From the NCBI RefSeq assembly GCF_004330295.1, contig NZ_SJOJ01000001.1:62001-126000 (forward strand): a DNA stretch of 64,000 nt. The letters are read 5' to 3'. A program made the translations under genes and the position numbers. The notes beneath the pieces were generated by a model that saw nothing but the letters and a program-made list of their open reading frames with translations, searched no databases and had not been told where the DNA came from. This document shows, in pieces, positions 1 to 8,859 of this stretch; within the stretch, counting starts at the first letter, position 1, and the number at the start of each line of letters is the position of its first letter. This DNA is from Rahnella victoriana. Lineage in GTDB: Bacteria > Pseudomonadota > Gammaproteobacteria > Enterobacterales > Enterobacteriaceae.

Positions 1-126
1 CGGTTGGGTCTGAATGGTCGTGGTCGCAACCGTGGGCAAAGGCTGTGCAGCCACCACGGCCAGAGGGGAAAGAAATAATGCCATCAGTGCTGGTATAGCG
101 ATAAAGCGATGAATTGCAGGAAACAT
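1..126 (-). CDS. Partial exported protein, N-terminus only
   Basis: The N-terminal 42 codons of a minus-strand gene run off the left edge. The ATG at 126 follows a GGAGAG ribosome site. The product starts with a short basic segment, then a hydrophobic stretch ending in VVAA-QP, a typical Sec signal peptide. The mature start (PTVATTTIQTQP) resembles the first beta strand of RND-type periplasmic adaptor proteins, but too little is visible to assign a family. Its promoter must lie in the 532-bp interval shared with yceJ. Confidence 0.6.
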   Translation of the reverse strand, partial: MFPAIHRFIAIPALMALFLSPLAVVAAQPLPTVATTTIQTQP

Positions 127-658
127 AATGTCACTCTCCATGTGATGTCGGATGCCGCGCTTCTGATTTCATTAAAAACGCATGCACCGGCAAACATCAA
201 ATATTAATCTATAAAGAAAATCCTAATACGATTTTAAAAGGATTATAAATAGCACTGGCCGTCATAAACTGATCTCGATCAGATGAATGACTAACCTGTC
301 ATTTCTTTACGCTTTATTTAATAAATATTGATATTCAACGCGTAATATTTTCAGCACATCCCAAAACACCCAATATTATTAATCACGCCTGTGATTGTTA
401 TTTTTACTCAAATTTTTAGTTCTAAGAATAACTTTACCGACAGTGACAAAACCTTACAAACCCGCATTCTGCCTGAGCATCAGATAATTCCCTGCCTTAT
501 CCTTAAACAAAAACGAAACCATTGAATAAAACAACGCAATTAGCATCAAAAATAATGAAAGAGTTAACTTAATTGCTCAAATTGAAAATAAATGTTTGCA
601 AGGATGTTTCCAAATGTTTACTTTCCAGAAATATTAATTCTGAAGAGAATGTCACCCT
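127..658. other. AT-rich divergent intergenic region
   Basis: A 532-bp interval separating the partial exported gene (leftward) from yceJ (rightward). It is visibly AT-rich and holds an FNR-like dyad (269-282). No ORF with a ribosome site is apparent and no tRNA is seen. The promoters of both flanking genes should be here. Confidence 0.5.
269..282. promoter_or_regulatory. FNR-like dyad
   Basis: CTGAT-CTCG-ATCAG: perfect 5-bp arms with a 4-bp spacer. It matches the FNR core TGAT-N4-ATCA but has C/G instead of T/A at the outer positions. It lies in the shared upstream region of a cytochrome b561 gene and an exported protein. Whether it binds FNR is inference. Confidence 0.35.
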
Positions 659-1204
659 ATGCTGTGGAAAAATACCCCGGCCCGGTTTGGTTCTATTTCC
701 ATCATCATCCACTGGATGGTGGCGTTGGCCGTGTATGGCTTATTTGCGCTGGGTTTATGGATGGTCGGACTGGGTTATTACGATACCTGGTACCACCGGG
801 CGCCGGAATTACATAAAAGTATCGGCATCCTGATTTTTGCGGCGATGGTATTTCGTCTTGCCTGGCGGTTTATTTCCCCGCCACCGAAATCACTGGACAG
901 TTACAGCGCGAAAACCCGCATCGGCGCCTGGCTGGCGCATGTGCTGTTGTTTGTTGGCCTGTTTGGCATCCTGATCAGCGGCTATCTGATCTCCACTGCG
1001 GAAGGCCAGGCGGTCAGTGTTTTCGGCTGGTTTGAAATCCCCGCCACCCTGTCCGGCCTCGACCAACAGGCTGATATCGCCGGCACGCTGCATTTATGGA
1101 TGGCGTGGGGCATTGTGATTGTTTCAGGTTTCCATGCCCTTGCCGCCCTTAAACACCATTTCATCGATCGCGACAGCACCCTGACGCGCATGCTGGGGCG
1201 CTGA
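659..1204 (+). CDS. yceJ: Cytochrome b561 family protein YceJ
   Basis: A 181-aa integral membrane di-haem cytochrome b of the CybB/YceJ type, which moves electrons between quinols and partners in the inner membrane. Four hydrophobic segments are visible (about residues 12-34, 49-68, 86-110, 139-160), with histidines placed as haem ligands: H18, H50 and the late histidines in LHLWMAWG and [12 protein letters not shown]. The length equals that of the E. coli protein. Thirty bases separate it from the next gap-free partner yceI, the same pair as in E. coli, so the two are probably co-transcribed. The physiological partner is not known; pairing with the lipid-binding YceI suggests an envelope redox or polyisoprenoid-related role. 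Confidence 0.93.
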   Translation: MLWKNTPARFGSISIIIHWMVALAVYGLFALGLWMVGLGYYDTWYHRAPELHKSIGILIFAAMVFRLAWRFISPPPKSLDSYSAKTRIGAWLAHVLLFVGLFGILISGYLISTAEGQAVSVFGWFEIPATLSGLDQQADIAGTLHLWMAWGIVIVSGFHALAALKHHFIDRDSTLTRMLGR

Positions 1205-1254
1205 ACCGGCTCTTTACTTTTGCAGTTCACATTATGGATAAACGGAGAATAACC

Positions 1255-1833
1255 ATGTTGAAAAAGACCACTCTGGGTTTAACACTGGCGTCGCTGTTAC
1301 TGGCCGCCGGTACTGCGTCAGCAGCGAACTACAAGATTGACAAAGAAGGTCAGCACGCCTTTATTGAATTTCGTATCAAACACTTAGGCTACAGCTGGCT
1401 TTACGGCAGCTTTAACGATTTCGATGGCGGATTCACCTTTGATGAGAAAGATCCCACGGCGGATAAAGTGAATGTGACCATCAACACCACCAGCGTCTTT
1501 ACCAACCATGCCGAGCGTGACAAGCATCTGCGCAGCGCGGATTTCCTGAATGTTGGCAAACATCCGCAAGCCACGTTCAAATCAACATCGGTGACAAAGG
1601 AAGGTGAAAATCTGGCCGTGACCGGCGACTTTACGCTGAACGGTGTGACTAAGCCGCTGACACTTCAGGCGAAATTGCTCGGTCAGGGCAAGGATCCGTG
1701 GGGCGGATACCGTGCAGGTTTTGAAGCGTCAGGCACCCTCGCACTGAAGGATTACGGCATCACGACCGATCTCGGTCCGGCATCGCAGAATGTTGAGCTG
1801 ATCATTTCTGTCGAAGGCGTACAGGAGAAGTAA
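1255..1833 (+). CDS. yceI: Periplasmic YceI family protein
   Basis: A 192-aa secreted protein of the YceI lipocalin-like beta-barrel family, whose members bind polyisoprenoid or other long-chain amphiphiles. I take the ATG at 1255 because GGAG sits 8 bases upstream and the protein then starts with a classic signal peptide ([11 protein letters not shown]..., cleavage after ASA at about residue 23). The mature part begins ANYKIDK and carries the family pattern [18 protein letters not shown]. It lies directly downstream of yceJ and is closed by a strong terminator shared with trhO on the other strand. Confidence 0.94.
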   Translation: MLKKTTLGLTLASLLLAAGTASAANYKIDKEGQHAFIEFRIKHLGYSWLYGSFNDFDGGFTFDEKDPTADKVNVTINTTSVFTNHAERDKHLRSADFLNVGKHPQATFKSTSVTKEGENLAVTGDFTLNGVTKPLTLQAKLLGQGKDPWGGYRAGFEASGTLALKDYGITTDLGPASQNVELIISVEGVQEK

Positions 1834-1848
1834 TTCACTGCGCCCACA

Positions 1849-1886
1849 AAAAAGCCCTGAACGGCCATTGCTGTTCAGGGCTTTTT
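1849..1886. terminator. Bidirectional Rho-independent terminator
   Basis: AAAAAGCCCTGAAC pairs with GTTCAGGGCTTTTT around an 8-nt loop. A-runs on the left and T-runs on the right allow it to end both yceI (rightward) and trhO (leftward). Confidence 0.9.
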
Positions 1887-1902
1887 GTTATGCCGGTGCT
1901 GG

Positions 1903-2958
1903 TCAGTCGTTTTCCGGTGCCGGAATATGCATGGTGGTTTGCAGCAGGCCTTTGGATTTATTGAAAATCTTAATCCCGTTTTCACGACCGGCGCGCAAGG
2001 CACGTTGCTCTTCAACCGGCAGCTTCAGCTCGGTCATACAGATTTCGCTGCAACAACCGTCAAATTTTGCTGCACAGGTCGGGCACTGAATAAACAGCAG
2101 ATGACAACCGTCGTTTTTGCAGTTGGTGTGGCTATCACAGGCCGCGCCGCATTGGTGGCAATGTGAGATCACATCATCCGAGATACGCTCGCCCATACGT
2201 TCATCAAAGACAAAATTTTTCCCTTTGAATTTGACCGGTAACCCCTGCTCTTTGGCACGGCGCGCATATTCGATAATGCCGCCTTCCACGTGATACACGT
2301 TTTTAAAACCGTTATGCAGCATGTAGGCGCTGGCTTTTTCACAGCGGATCCCGCCGGTGCAGTACATCACGATTTTCTTGTCTTTGTCTTCTTTGAGCAT
2401 ATCAACGGCCATCGGCAGCTGATCGCGGAAGGTGTCAGACGGCACTTCTATCGCGTTGTCAAAGTGGCCCACTTCGTATTCATAGTGGTTACGCATATCA
2501 ACAAACAACGTGTCAGGGTCGTCGATCATGGCGTTAACCTGCTCGGCTTTGAGGTATTCACCGATGTTCGACGGATCAAATGACGCATCCTCAATGCCGT
2601 CCGCCACAATGCGGTCACGCACTTTAAGACGCAGCACCCAGAAGGATTTGCCGTCATCTTCCAGCGCGACGTTCAGACGGATATTGTCCAGCGCCGGATG
2701 GCTGGAAAACAGCTCAGCTTTAAACGCCTCAAACTGACTTTGCGGTACGCTGATTTGCGCGTTAATGCCTTCTTTGGCCACATAAATACGACCAAACACG
2801 TTAAGGCGTGTCAGGCTGATGTACAGGGCATCACGAAAGGCTTTCGGATCTTCGATCTGGAAATACTTATAAAAAGAAACCGTGGTGCGCGGCTCAGTTT
2901 CAGCCAACATGCGCGCACGGAGTTCCTCATTAGAAATACGGTTATGTAACACTGGCAT
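1903..2958 (-). CDS. trhO: tRNA uridine(34) hydroxylase TrhO
   Basis: A 351-aa protein (E. coli YceA/TrhO 350 aa) that performs O2-dependent hydroxylation of wobble U34 in tRNA, the first step to (m)cmo5U. An N-terminal acylphosphatase-like region (to about 110) is followed by a rhodanese domain (about 140-235) with the active loop C200-TGGIRC, then a C-terminal cysteine-rich zinc-binding segment (CHQC...CKNDGCH...CPTC). The ATG at 2958 matches the family N-terminus. It faces yceI convergently, as in E. coli. Confidence 0.95.
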   Translation of the reverse strand: MPVLHNRISNEELRARMLAETEPRTTVSFYKYFQIEDPKAFRDALYISLTRLNVFGRIYVAKEGINAQISVPQSQFEAFKAELFSSHPALDNIRLNVALEDDGKSFWVLRLKVRDRIVADGIEDASFDPSNIGEYLKAEQVNAMIDDPDTLFVDMRNHYEYEVGHFDNAIEVPSDTFRDQLPMAVDMLKEDKDKKIVMYCTGGIRCEKASAYMLHNGFKNVYHVEGGIIEYARRAKEQGLPVKFKGKNFVFDERMGERISDDVISHCHQCGAACDSHTNCKNDGCHLLFIQCPTCAAKFDGCCSEICMTELKLPVEEQRALRAGRENGIKIFNKSKGLLQTTMHIPAPEND

Positions 2959-3117
2959 GGTGTACGTTCCTGTCTTTCAGGGGAATTTAACTATTGGGTA
3001 CCGAATAGCTACTTTTGAAGCGGCAAGATTATACATTAAAGCAACAATGAGGACATCTCCCGTTGCAAATTCGTCTGAAGAAAAACACCTGCTGATCATT
3101 GTCCTTTTTTGAAATGC

Positions 3118-3141
3118 GATAACCTATTCTTAGGTGTTATC
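3118..3141. promoter_or_regulatory. Imperfect dyad upstream of OYE gene
   Basis: GATAACCTA and TAGGTGTTATC form a bulged inverted repeat, about 50 bp upstream of the flavin reductase start in the trhO/OYE divergent region. It could be an operator or an RNA hairpin. No known regulator is recognised. Confidence 0.3.
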
Positions 3142-3188
3142 CATTTTTGCAATCCATTCACCACGCTGAATTTTAAGGGGCATGAAAC

Positions 3189-4286
3189 ATGAGTAAGCTT
3201 TTTGAACCTATTACGTTAGGGGAACTGACGCTCGCTAACCGCATTGTGATTGCGCCAATGTGCCAGTATTCCTCCGACGAAGGGAAAGCCACGTCCTGGC
3301 ATCACGCACACCTCGGGCAACTCTCCTTTTCCGGTGCCGGTTTACTGATCCTCGAAGCGACCGCGGTAGAAGCCGTCGGGCGTATTTCTGCTGAGGATTT
3401 AGGCTTATGGGATGATGTCACCGAAGCCGCGATGAACGAGTTAGTGACCGGCCTGCGCGAAAACAGCGATATGCCCCTCGGCCTGCAACTCGGACATGCC
3501 GGGCGTAAAGCCTCCTGCGCGGCACCGTGGAACGGCGGCGCGCAAATCCCGTCATCCGCTGGCGGCTGGCAGGCGGTTGCACCCTCAGCACTGGCCTTCG
3601 CGGAAGGCACTGAAGCCCCGCAGGCGATGTCAGCGGAGCGTATCGCTGAACTGAAAAAAGCCTATGTGGACACCGCACGTCGCGCCGACCGTCTGGGCTT
3701 TGATCTGCTGGAGTTGCATGGTGCGCATGGTTATCTGCTGCATCAGTTCCTGTCACCGCTTTCAAATCAGCGTACCGACCAGTACGGCGGGTCGCTGGAA
3801 AATCGCATGCGCCTGCTGCTGGAAATTTTCCAGGAAATCCGCGCGGTATTTCCGGCAGAAAAACCCATCGGTGTGCGTATTTCCGCCACCGACTGGGTCG
3901 ACGGTGGCTGGGATCTGGAACAATCCATTGAACTCGCCAAAGCCCTGGATGAGCTGGGTTGCAGCTATATTCACGTGTCCAGCGGTGGCCTTAGCCCGCA
4001 TCAGAAAATTACCGTCGGCCCGAATTATCAGGTGCCGTTTGCGGACGGCATTAAACGCTATGTCAGGATGCCGGTGATTGCCGTCGGTCTGATCACTGAA
4101 CCGGAGCAGGCGGAAGCGATTATCGGTACCGGGCAGGCGGACATGATCGCATTGGCTCGCGGCATTTTGTATAACCCGCGCTGGCCGTGGCACGCGGCGG
4201 CGAAACTGGGCGCGAAAGTCGCGGCACCGAAACAATACTGGCGCAGCGAACCGCACAGTGTGAAAGGCCTGTTCCTGCCGAAATAA
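3189..4286 (+). CDS. Old yellow enzyme family NADH:flavin oxidoreductase (YqjM class)
   Basis: A 365-aa TIM-barrel FMN enzyme predicted to reduce activated C=C bonds or xenobiotics with NAD(P)H. Diagnostic features: the N-terminal LFEPITLGELTLANRIVIAPMCQY, with the YqjM-class cysteine at C25; the substrate-binding HGAHGYLLHQFLSP around 175-188; QYGGSLENR; and the C-terminal FMN-phosphate segment GLITEPEQAEAIIGTGQADMIALARG. Its length is typical of the YqjM/XenA group. It interrupts the E. coli trhO-lpxL neighbourhood, so it is an accessory gene relative to that order. The physiological substrate cannot be read from sequence. Confidence 0.9.
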   Translation: MSKLFEPITLGELTLANRIVIAPMCQYSSDEGKATSWHHAHLGQLSFSGAGLLILEATAVEAVGRISAEDLGLWDDVTEAAMNELVTGLRENSDMPLGLQLGHAGRKASCAAPWNGGAQIPSSAGGWQAVAPSALAFAEGTEAPQAMSAERIAELKKAYVDTARRADRLGFDLLELHGAHGYLLHQFLSPLSNQRTDQYGGSLENRMRLLLEIFQEIRAVFPAEKPIGVRISATDWVDGGWDLEQSIELAKALDELGCSYIHVSSGGLSPHQKITVGPNYQVPFADGIKRYVRMPVIAVGLITEPEQAEAIIGTGQADMIALARGILYNPRWPWHAAAKLGAKVAAPKQYWRSEPHSVKGLFLPK

Positions 4287-4298
4287 TCCCCGCATCAC

Positions 4299-4325
4299 AA
4301 GGGCAGCGTTCAGGGCTGCCCTTTC
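4299..4325 (+). terminator. Rho-independent terminator after OYE gene
   Basis: GGGCAGC (4301-4307) pairs with GCTGCCC (4315-4321) around a 7-nt loop, followed by TTTC. The T-run is short, so termination may be partial. Confidence 0.7.
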
Positions 4326-4474
4326 ATTGACAAACAGGGCTTCTCTGCTGATATTTGAGCGGTGAGCCGTTGAAAAATGAATGCCTGCTCATAAAGAAAC
4401 CACATTGTTTTCCATTCAGACAATCCATAAGTAAAATGAGGTATTAGTGCCGTGAATTTTCACCTCATTCAAAA

Positions 4475-4497
4475 AAAGTGCCACAATGTGTCACTTT
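4475..4497. promoter_or_regulatory. 23-bp palindrome upstream of lpxL
   Basis: AAAGTGCCACA and TGTGTCACTTT around a single central base; 10 of 11 pairs match. It lies 123 bp upstream of the lpxL ATG. The symmetry and size fit a dimeric repressor or activator site. It is not CRP, FNR, FabR or FadR by consensus as I recall these. Confidence 0.5.
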
Positions 4498-4619
4498 GCT
4501 GCAAAAGATATCGGACAATGCGCATTTCGTATTGAAATGTGGCCGTATTTCTGTGGCAGGCTGCTGCACTAGACAGAGCTTATAAACTTTCTACTTCGAT
4601 ACATTGACGCAGAGAATCT

Positions 4620-5555
4620 ATGACTCAGGTACCTACCTTTAACCGTTCGTTACTGCACCCACGCTACTGGCTCACCTGGATGGGTCTGGGGCTGCTGTAC
4701 GCAATGGTATTACTGCCTTATCCGGTGATTTATCGCATCGGTACCGGACTGGGTCGCTTCTCCATGCGCTTCCTGAAACGCCGTTACAAAATCGCTCAAC
4801 GCAATATCGAATTGTGTTTCCCCGACATGCACCCGGAACAGCGGGAAGACATGGTGGTGAAAAACTTCGAGTCCGTGGGGATGGGATTATTTGAGACCGG
4901 CATGGCGTGGTTCTGGCCTGACTGGCGCATCGAGCGTTGGTTTAAAGTCAGCGGTCTGGAGCATATTCAGCGCGCACGCGACAACAAACAGGGCGTGCTG
5001 CTGATTGGTGTCCACTTCCTGACACTGGAACTGGGCGCACGCATTTTCGGCATCCACAATCCAGGCGTCGGGGTGTATCGTCCGCACGATAATAAGCTGA
5101 TGGACTGGATCCAGACCAAAGGCCGCATGCGTTCGAATAAAGGCATGCTGGATCGTAAAGATCTCAAAGGGATGATCCGCAGCCTCAAACAAGGCGACAT
5201 TATCTGGTATGCGCCGGATCATGACTACGGTCCGCGCGCCAGCGTCTTCGTGCCGTTCTTTGCCGTCGACAAAGCGGCAACCACCACCGGGACTTATCTG
5301 CTGGCGCGGATGGGCAAACCCGCCATCATCCCTTTCACTCCGCGTCGCCTCGCCAATGGCAAAGGCTACGAGATGATCATTCACCCTCAGGTGGCTGACT
5401 TCCCGCTGGATGATGAAGTGGTCGCTGCCGCCTACATGAACAAAGTGGTTGAGGATGAAATTCGTCAGGCACCGGAACAGTACATGTGGCTGCACCGCCG
5501 GTTCAAAACGCGTCCGCAGGGTGAACCTTCACTCTATAAAGCCCTCAGCGATTAA
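4620..5555 (+). CDS. lpxL: Lipid A late acyltransferase LpxL (lauroyl)
   Basis: A 311-aa inner-membrane acyltransferase of the LpxL/LpxM/LpxP family that adds a secondary acyl chain, normally laurate from acyl-ACP, to Kdo2-lipid IVA. An N-terminal membrane anchor (about 18-38) is followed by the catalytic HX4E motif H132-FLTL-E137, at the same positions as in E. coli LpxL, and by the conserved D-H-D-Y-G segment near 200. LpxP, the cold-induced paralogue, is a possible alternative on sequence alone, but the setting between trhO and mdtG is that of lpxL (htrB). A strong terminator follows. Confidence 0.92.
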   Translation: MTQVPTFNRSLLHPRYWLTWMGLGLLYAMVLLPYPVIYRIGTGLGRFSMRFLKRRYKIAQRNIELCFPDMHPEQREDMVVKNFESVGMGLFETGMAWFWPDWRIERWFKVSGLEHIQRARDNKQGVLLIGVHFLTLELGARIFGIHNPGVGVYRPHDNKLMDWIQTKGRMRSNKGMLDRKDLKGMIRSLKQGDIIWYAPDHDYGPRASVFVPFFAVDKAATTTGTYLLARMGKPAIIPFTPRRLANGKGYEMIIHPQVADFPLDDEVVAAAYMNKVVEDEIRQAPEQYMWLHRRFKTRPQGEPSLYKALSD

Positions 5556-5561
5556 TCCCCG

Positions 5562-5594
5562 AAAACCGGTCCTTTCCCGACGGGTCCGGTTTTT
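5562..5594 (+). terminator. Terminator after lpxL
   Basis: AAAACCGG (5562-5569) pairs with CCGGTTTT (5586-5593); the inner part contains a further ACCCG/CGGGT-like pairing, and the stem leads into a run of six T. Confidence 0.85.
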
Positions 5595-5767
5595 TGATTT
5601 GCTTCATCAATTTTTTTCACAGACTTCTTCAAACTTATCAGATTTTATCCCGCCCCGTTTAGGCCAATACTCTCTGCATAATTTCTCCACGTGATTACTC
5701 CGCTGAATTTGGAGCCGCGTGACCCCTCGCCTCTGCGAAGGCATGTTACCTTTAAAAGGAACGTATT

Positions 5768-6202
5768 ATGTTGGCTAAACTGAATTCCGCTTTTACCCGT
5801 GCAGTTGATCATCAGAACTTCGGTAAGCTTCTGTTACGCCTGACTTTCGGTATTCTGGTGTTATTTCATGGCGTGGCAAAAATGGAAAATGGCGTGGGCT
5901 GGATAGCCCAAATGTTACAGGCGGACGGCTTGCCGGGCTTTATTGCCTACGGTGCGTACATCGGTGAAGTTATTGCGCCGGTACTGATTATTCTGGGCAT
6001 CTTTACCCGCCCTGCGGCGCTGGTTCTGGCATTCAACATTTTAGTGGCAGTTTTCCTGGTGGTCGGCGGTAAATTCTTCACCGTCACCGAAGTCGGTGCA
6101 TGGGGACTGGAAGGCGAAGCCCTGTACTTCTTCGGCGGTCTGGTGATCATGTTCCTGGGCAGCGGCCGTTACTCTGTAATGAAAAATGAAGCCCTGCGCT
6201 GA
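5768..6202 (+). CDS. DoxX family inner-membrane protein
   Basis: A 144-aa protein with four hydrophobic segments (about 20-38, 58-75, 82-101, 118-134), matching the DoxX/SURF4-like fold. The family signature RLTFGILVLFHGVAKMENGVGW is near the N-terminus. DoxX-type proteins are linked to thiosulfate:quinone oxidoreduction in archaea and to oxidoreductase complexes in other bacteria; the function of the enterobacterial relatives is unsettled. AAAAGGA precedes the ATG. It is a single-gene unit with its own terminator and is not part of the E. coli lpxL-mdtG order. Confidence 0.85.
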   Translation: MLAKLNSAFTRAVDHQNFGKLLLRLTFGILVLFHGVAKMENGVGWIAQMLQADGLPGFIAYGAYIGEVIAPVLIILGIFTRPAALVLAFNILVAVFLVVGGKFFTVTEVGAWGLEGEALYFFGGLVIMFLGSGRYSVMKNEALR

Positions 6203-6260
6203 TACCCGTTTTATCTGTTGAGTCTGACTCTTTGGTTGTTTTTTAATTCTGTGTCTGTCG

Positions 6261-6291
6261 CGGCCAGCCTTATCGCTGGCCGTTTTTTTTT
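6261..6291 (+). terminator. Terminator after DoxX gene
   Basis: A perfect 8-bp stem CGGCCAGC/GCTGGCCG with a 6-nt loop, followed by nine T. Confidence 0.95.
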
Positions 6292-6389
6292 GCGTTTTCG
6301 CCCGCTCTGTTGATCTTCTTCATCCCGCCCGCACGCGTTAACCTGTATCTTATTTAACCTGTTACACTTCGTTAACATCATTGAAGTGA

Positions 6390-6415
6390 ATGATAATTAG
6401 GCGCATAATTATCAT
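6390..6415. promoter_or_regulatory. 26-bp palindrome upstream of mdtG
   Basis: Perfect 10-bp arms ATGATAATTA and TAATTATCAT around a 6-bp GC-rich spacer (GGCGCA), centred about 93 bp upstream of the mdtG start. The GATAAT/ATTATC hexamers recall Fur or other metal-regulator half-sites, but the spacing is not the Fur 7-1-7 arrangement. Confidence 0.5.
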
Positions 6416-6495
6416 GCCAATTGATTGTTACTTGTGCTCTGCCTTGTTTCTGTCTGTCATTCCAGAGCGAATCTGACCTCTTTTTTCGGTATTTT

Positions 6496-7734
6496 ATGAC
6501 TTCGGCCTCTGAACCTGAAACTGCTCCAGAACCCATAAACTGGAAACGTAATCTGTATGTCGCCTGGATTGGCTGCTTCCTGACCGGTGCCGCATTCAGT
6601 TTGATCATGCCTTTCCTGCCCCTTTATGTAGAAACCCTCGGCGTCACCGGCCATGAATCCCTGAATATGTGGTCGGGACTAGTGTTCAGTATCACCTTCC
6701 TGTTTTCAGCCATCGCATCACCTTTCTGGGGCGGACTCGCCGACCGTAAAGGCCGTAAAATCATGCTGCTGCGTTCCGCACTCGGCATGGCCATCGTCAT
6801 GGCGCTGATGGGCGTGGCACAAAACATCTGGCAGTTTCTGATCCTGCGCGCATTGCTCGGTTTACTCGGCGGATTTGTGCCCAATGCCAATGCCCTGATC
6901 GCCACCCAGATCCCGCGAAACAAAAGCGGCTGGGCGCTGGGCACGCTGTCAACCGGTGCGGTGAGCGGCGCACTGATCGGCCCGCTGGTCGGCGGTCTGC
7001 TGGCCGACAGCTACGGTTTACGCCCGGTATTCTTCATCACGGCGCTGGTGCTTTTCCTGTGTTTCCTGATGACGCTGTATTTCATCCGCGAGCAGTTTGT
7101 GCCGGTGAACAAAAAAGACATGCTGAACCGCAGGCAAGTGTTTGCCTCATTGAAAAATCCCAAGCTGGTGCTGTGTCTGTTCGTGACCACGCTGATTATT
7201 CAGGTGGCGACGGGGTCGATCGCCCCGATCTTGACGTTATACGTCCGGGAACTGGCGGGTGATACCCAGAATCTGGCATTTATCAGCGGGATGATTGCGT
7301 CCGTGCCCGGCGTCGCCGCCCTGATGAGTGCGCCCCGTTTGGGCAAACTCGGCGACCGGATCGGGCCGGAACGCATTCTGGTGGCCATGCTGGCGATATC
7401 GGTGCTGCTGCTGATCCCGATGGCCTTTGTGCAAACGCCGCTGCAACTGGGAATTTTGCGATTTATGCTGGGTGCCTGCGATGGCGCACTGCTCCCCGCC
7501 GTACAGACCCTGCTGATTTATAACTGCACCAATCAGGTGGCCGGGCGCGTATTCAGTTATAACCAGTCGTTTCGTGATGTGGGCAACGTCACCGGCCCGC
7601 TGTTGGGTGCGGCGGTTTCGGCCAGTTACGGATTCCGTACCGTGTTTTGCGTGACGGCGCTGGTGGTGTTGTTCAATGCGGTGTATTCGTACTGGTGTCT
7701 GCAACGCCGGCCGCGTCAGGCGATGGTCGATTAA
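6496..7734 (+). CDS. mdtG: MFS multidrug efflux transporter MdtG
   Basis: A 412-aa, 12-TM major facilitator drug exporter (E. coli MdtG 408 aa) linked to fosfomycin and deoxycholate tolerance. I start at ATG 6496, where the alignment with E. coli begins (…[26 protein letters not shown]). An in-frame ATG at 6421 would add 25 residues unlike the family. No good ribosome site precedes 6496, so the start is not certain. Motif A ([10 protein letters not shown], about 74-83) and motif C-like glycines ([16 protein letters not shown]) are present. A perfect 10-bp-arm palindrome lies upstream at 6390-6415. Confidence 0.93.
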   Translation: MTSASEPETAPEPINWKRNLYVAWIGCFLTGAAFSLIMPFLPLYVETLGVTGHESLNMWSGLVFSITFLFSAIASPFWGGLADRKGRKIMLLRSALGMAIVMALMGVAQNIWQFLILRALLGLLGGFVPNANALIATQIPRNKSGWALGTLSTGAVSGALIGPLVGGLLADSYGLRPVFFITALVLFLCFLMTLYFIREQFVPVNKKDMLNRRQVFASLKNPKLVLCLFVTTLIIQVATGSIAPILTLYVRELAGDTQNLAFISGMIASVPGVAALMSAPRLGKLGDRIGPERILVAMLAISVLLLIPMAFVQTPLQLGILRFMLGACDGALLPAVQTLLIYNCTNQVAGRVFSYNQSFRDVGNVTGPLLGAAVSASYGFRTVFCVTALVVLFNAVYSYWCLQRRPRQAMVD

Positions 7735-7761
7735 ATCCCGACCGGCGTCACAGGGAGAGGT

Positions 7762-8118
7762 TTACTTCGTTTTTTCAGGCTGCGGTGGCATTGGCATATG
7801 ATCAGGCACTTCGACCACGGCCAGGCGCACTTCGTAATGTTTGCCTGCGGTGGTCGCAGGCAACACTGATGTCAGTTTCTGAATGGTTTCCGTCGGGTTT
7901 TCGCTGGCAACACTGGCACAGAATAACTGCCCAGGATGGCAAAAGCCCATCATCATCGGTGGCGGAGGAAGCATCCCCTCGTCATGGAAAGGCGGCATAC
8001 CGTGCGGCTGTTCCACCGGCGGCTGAGGATGCATATTTTCAGCGGCAGTGCTTGCTACGCTGAATAACACGCCAAGGCCGCACAGCGGCATGAGTAAAGC
8101 GCGGGAAAGTGTTGTCAT
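7762..8118 (-). CDS. Small exported Pro/His/Met-rich protein
   Basis: A 118-aa protein not recognised. The ATG at 8118 has AAGG 8 bases upstream, and a signal peptide follows (MTTLSRALLMPLCGLGVLFSVASTAAE). The segment at about 30-62 is rich in Pro, Met and His (HPQPPVEQPHGMPP, MLPPPPMMMGFCHPG) with two cysteines (FCHPGQLFC). This composition could bind copper or another metal, but that is inference. A longer in-frame start at 8211 would place the signal peptide internally and is less likely. It is an insertion relative to the E. coli mdtG-msyB order. Confidence 0.7.
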   Translation of the reverse strand: MTTLSRALLMPLCGLGVLFSVASTAAENMHPQPPVEQPHGMPPFHDEGMLPPPPMMMGFCHPGQLFCASVASENPTETIQKLTSVLPATTAGKHYEVRLAVVEVPDHMPMPPQPEKTK

Positions 8119-8248
8119 AGCATTAACCTTATCTTGAGAATTCAGAGTCACTTTATGCCTCAAACTCTTCCCGTGTAGCCGGTTTGCTAAACTTTTACCC
8201 TCTCCTCCCACAGCCTTTGCAAAGCTGAAATTCTGCTGACATTTGTGG

Positions 8249-8647
8249 TTATGCCGCCCAGTCTCTTAACGCAAGCACCACGCGATAGCCGTCAATATCC
8301 TCAAAGGTTTTCCCGCACTGATCCCAGTAGGGATTAAACGAAGGCACCATGATAAAACCCGCCTGCAGCATCTGTTCACAGTGCGTCTGCCACGCCTGAT
8401 TATCCGGGATGTAGAACACCAGAAGGTTGTCTTCGGTGGGCGCACGCCCCACCTGGGAACCGTGATGATGGGTAAACTCAAGGTGATAATGATGTTGCGG
8501 ATGCCCGACCAGCACGCCATCAAACCCCTGATGATCGTTAAAACTACCTATTATTTCAAAACCCAACCCCTGCGAATACATGCGGGCTATCTGTTCAAGA
8601 TTATCCGTCGGGCGCGCGACCCGTAACACTGCTTGTCGTGAAACCAT
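8249..8647 (-). CDS. VOC (glyoxalase-fold) protein, YycE-like
   Basis: A 132-aa single vicinal-oxygen-chelate protein resembling Bacillus YycE. Two beta-alpha-beta-beta-beta modules are visible: the first runs from LRVARPTDNLEQIARMYSQGLGFE to HHYHLEFTHH, the second from LLVFYIPDNQAW to DIDGYRVVLALRD. Histidines and a late Glu/Asp are available for metal binding. The ATG at 8647 is preferred over GTG at 8653 because the AGGGAA ribosome site is then 6 bases away. The substrate is unknown; relatives include glyoxalases and antibiotic-resistance proteins. Confidence 0.8.
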   Translation of the reverse strand: MVSRQAVLRVARPTDNLEQIARMYSQGLGFEIIGSFNDHQGFDGVLVGHPQHHYHLEFTHHHGSQVGRAPTEDNLLVFYIPDNQAWQTHCEQMLQAGFIMVPSFNPYWDQCGKTFEDIDGYRVVLALRDWAA

Positions 8648-8859
8648 CTCCACTTCCCTTTTTTAAAACCGCCGCAACATCGCAAGCAAGAAACTGAGGA
8701 TAGCAGAAAAAAATGGTCTGTTTTTCATCTGAAAACTTGCATCCTGCCAGTTATCGACAACACTCATTTAATCAGGTTTTTCACTGTCAGATGGCCGTTA
8801 CTTGTTCATTAATAACGCTATTTGCTGCACACCTATTCCTTTCAACTCAGGAGACAACA

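Larger units (their letters stand above)
4287..4619. other. lpxL upstream region
   Basis: A 333-bp gap that starts with the OYE terminator (4299-4325). It contains a 23-bp near-perfect palindrome (4475-4497) and should hold the lpxL promoter. No ORF is supported. Confidence 0.6.

Noticed and set aside
6421-6495. N-terminal extension of mdtG from ATG 6421
   Set aside because: The extra 25 residues do not resemble MdtG, and alignment begins at ATG 6496.
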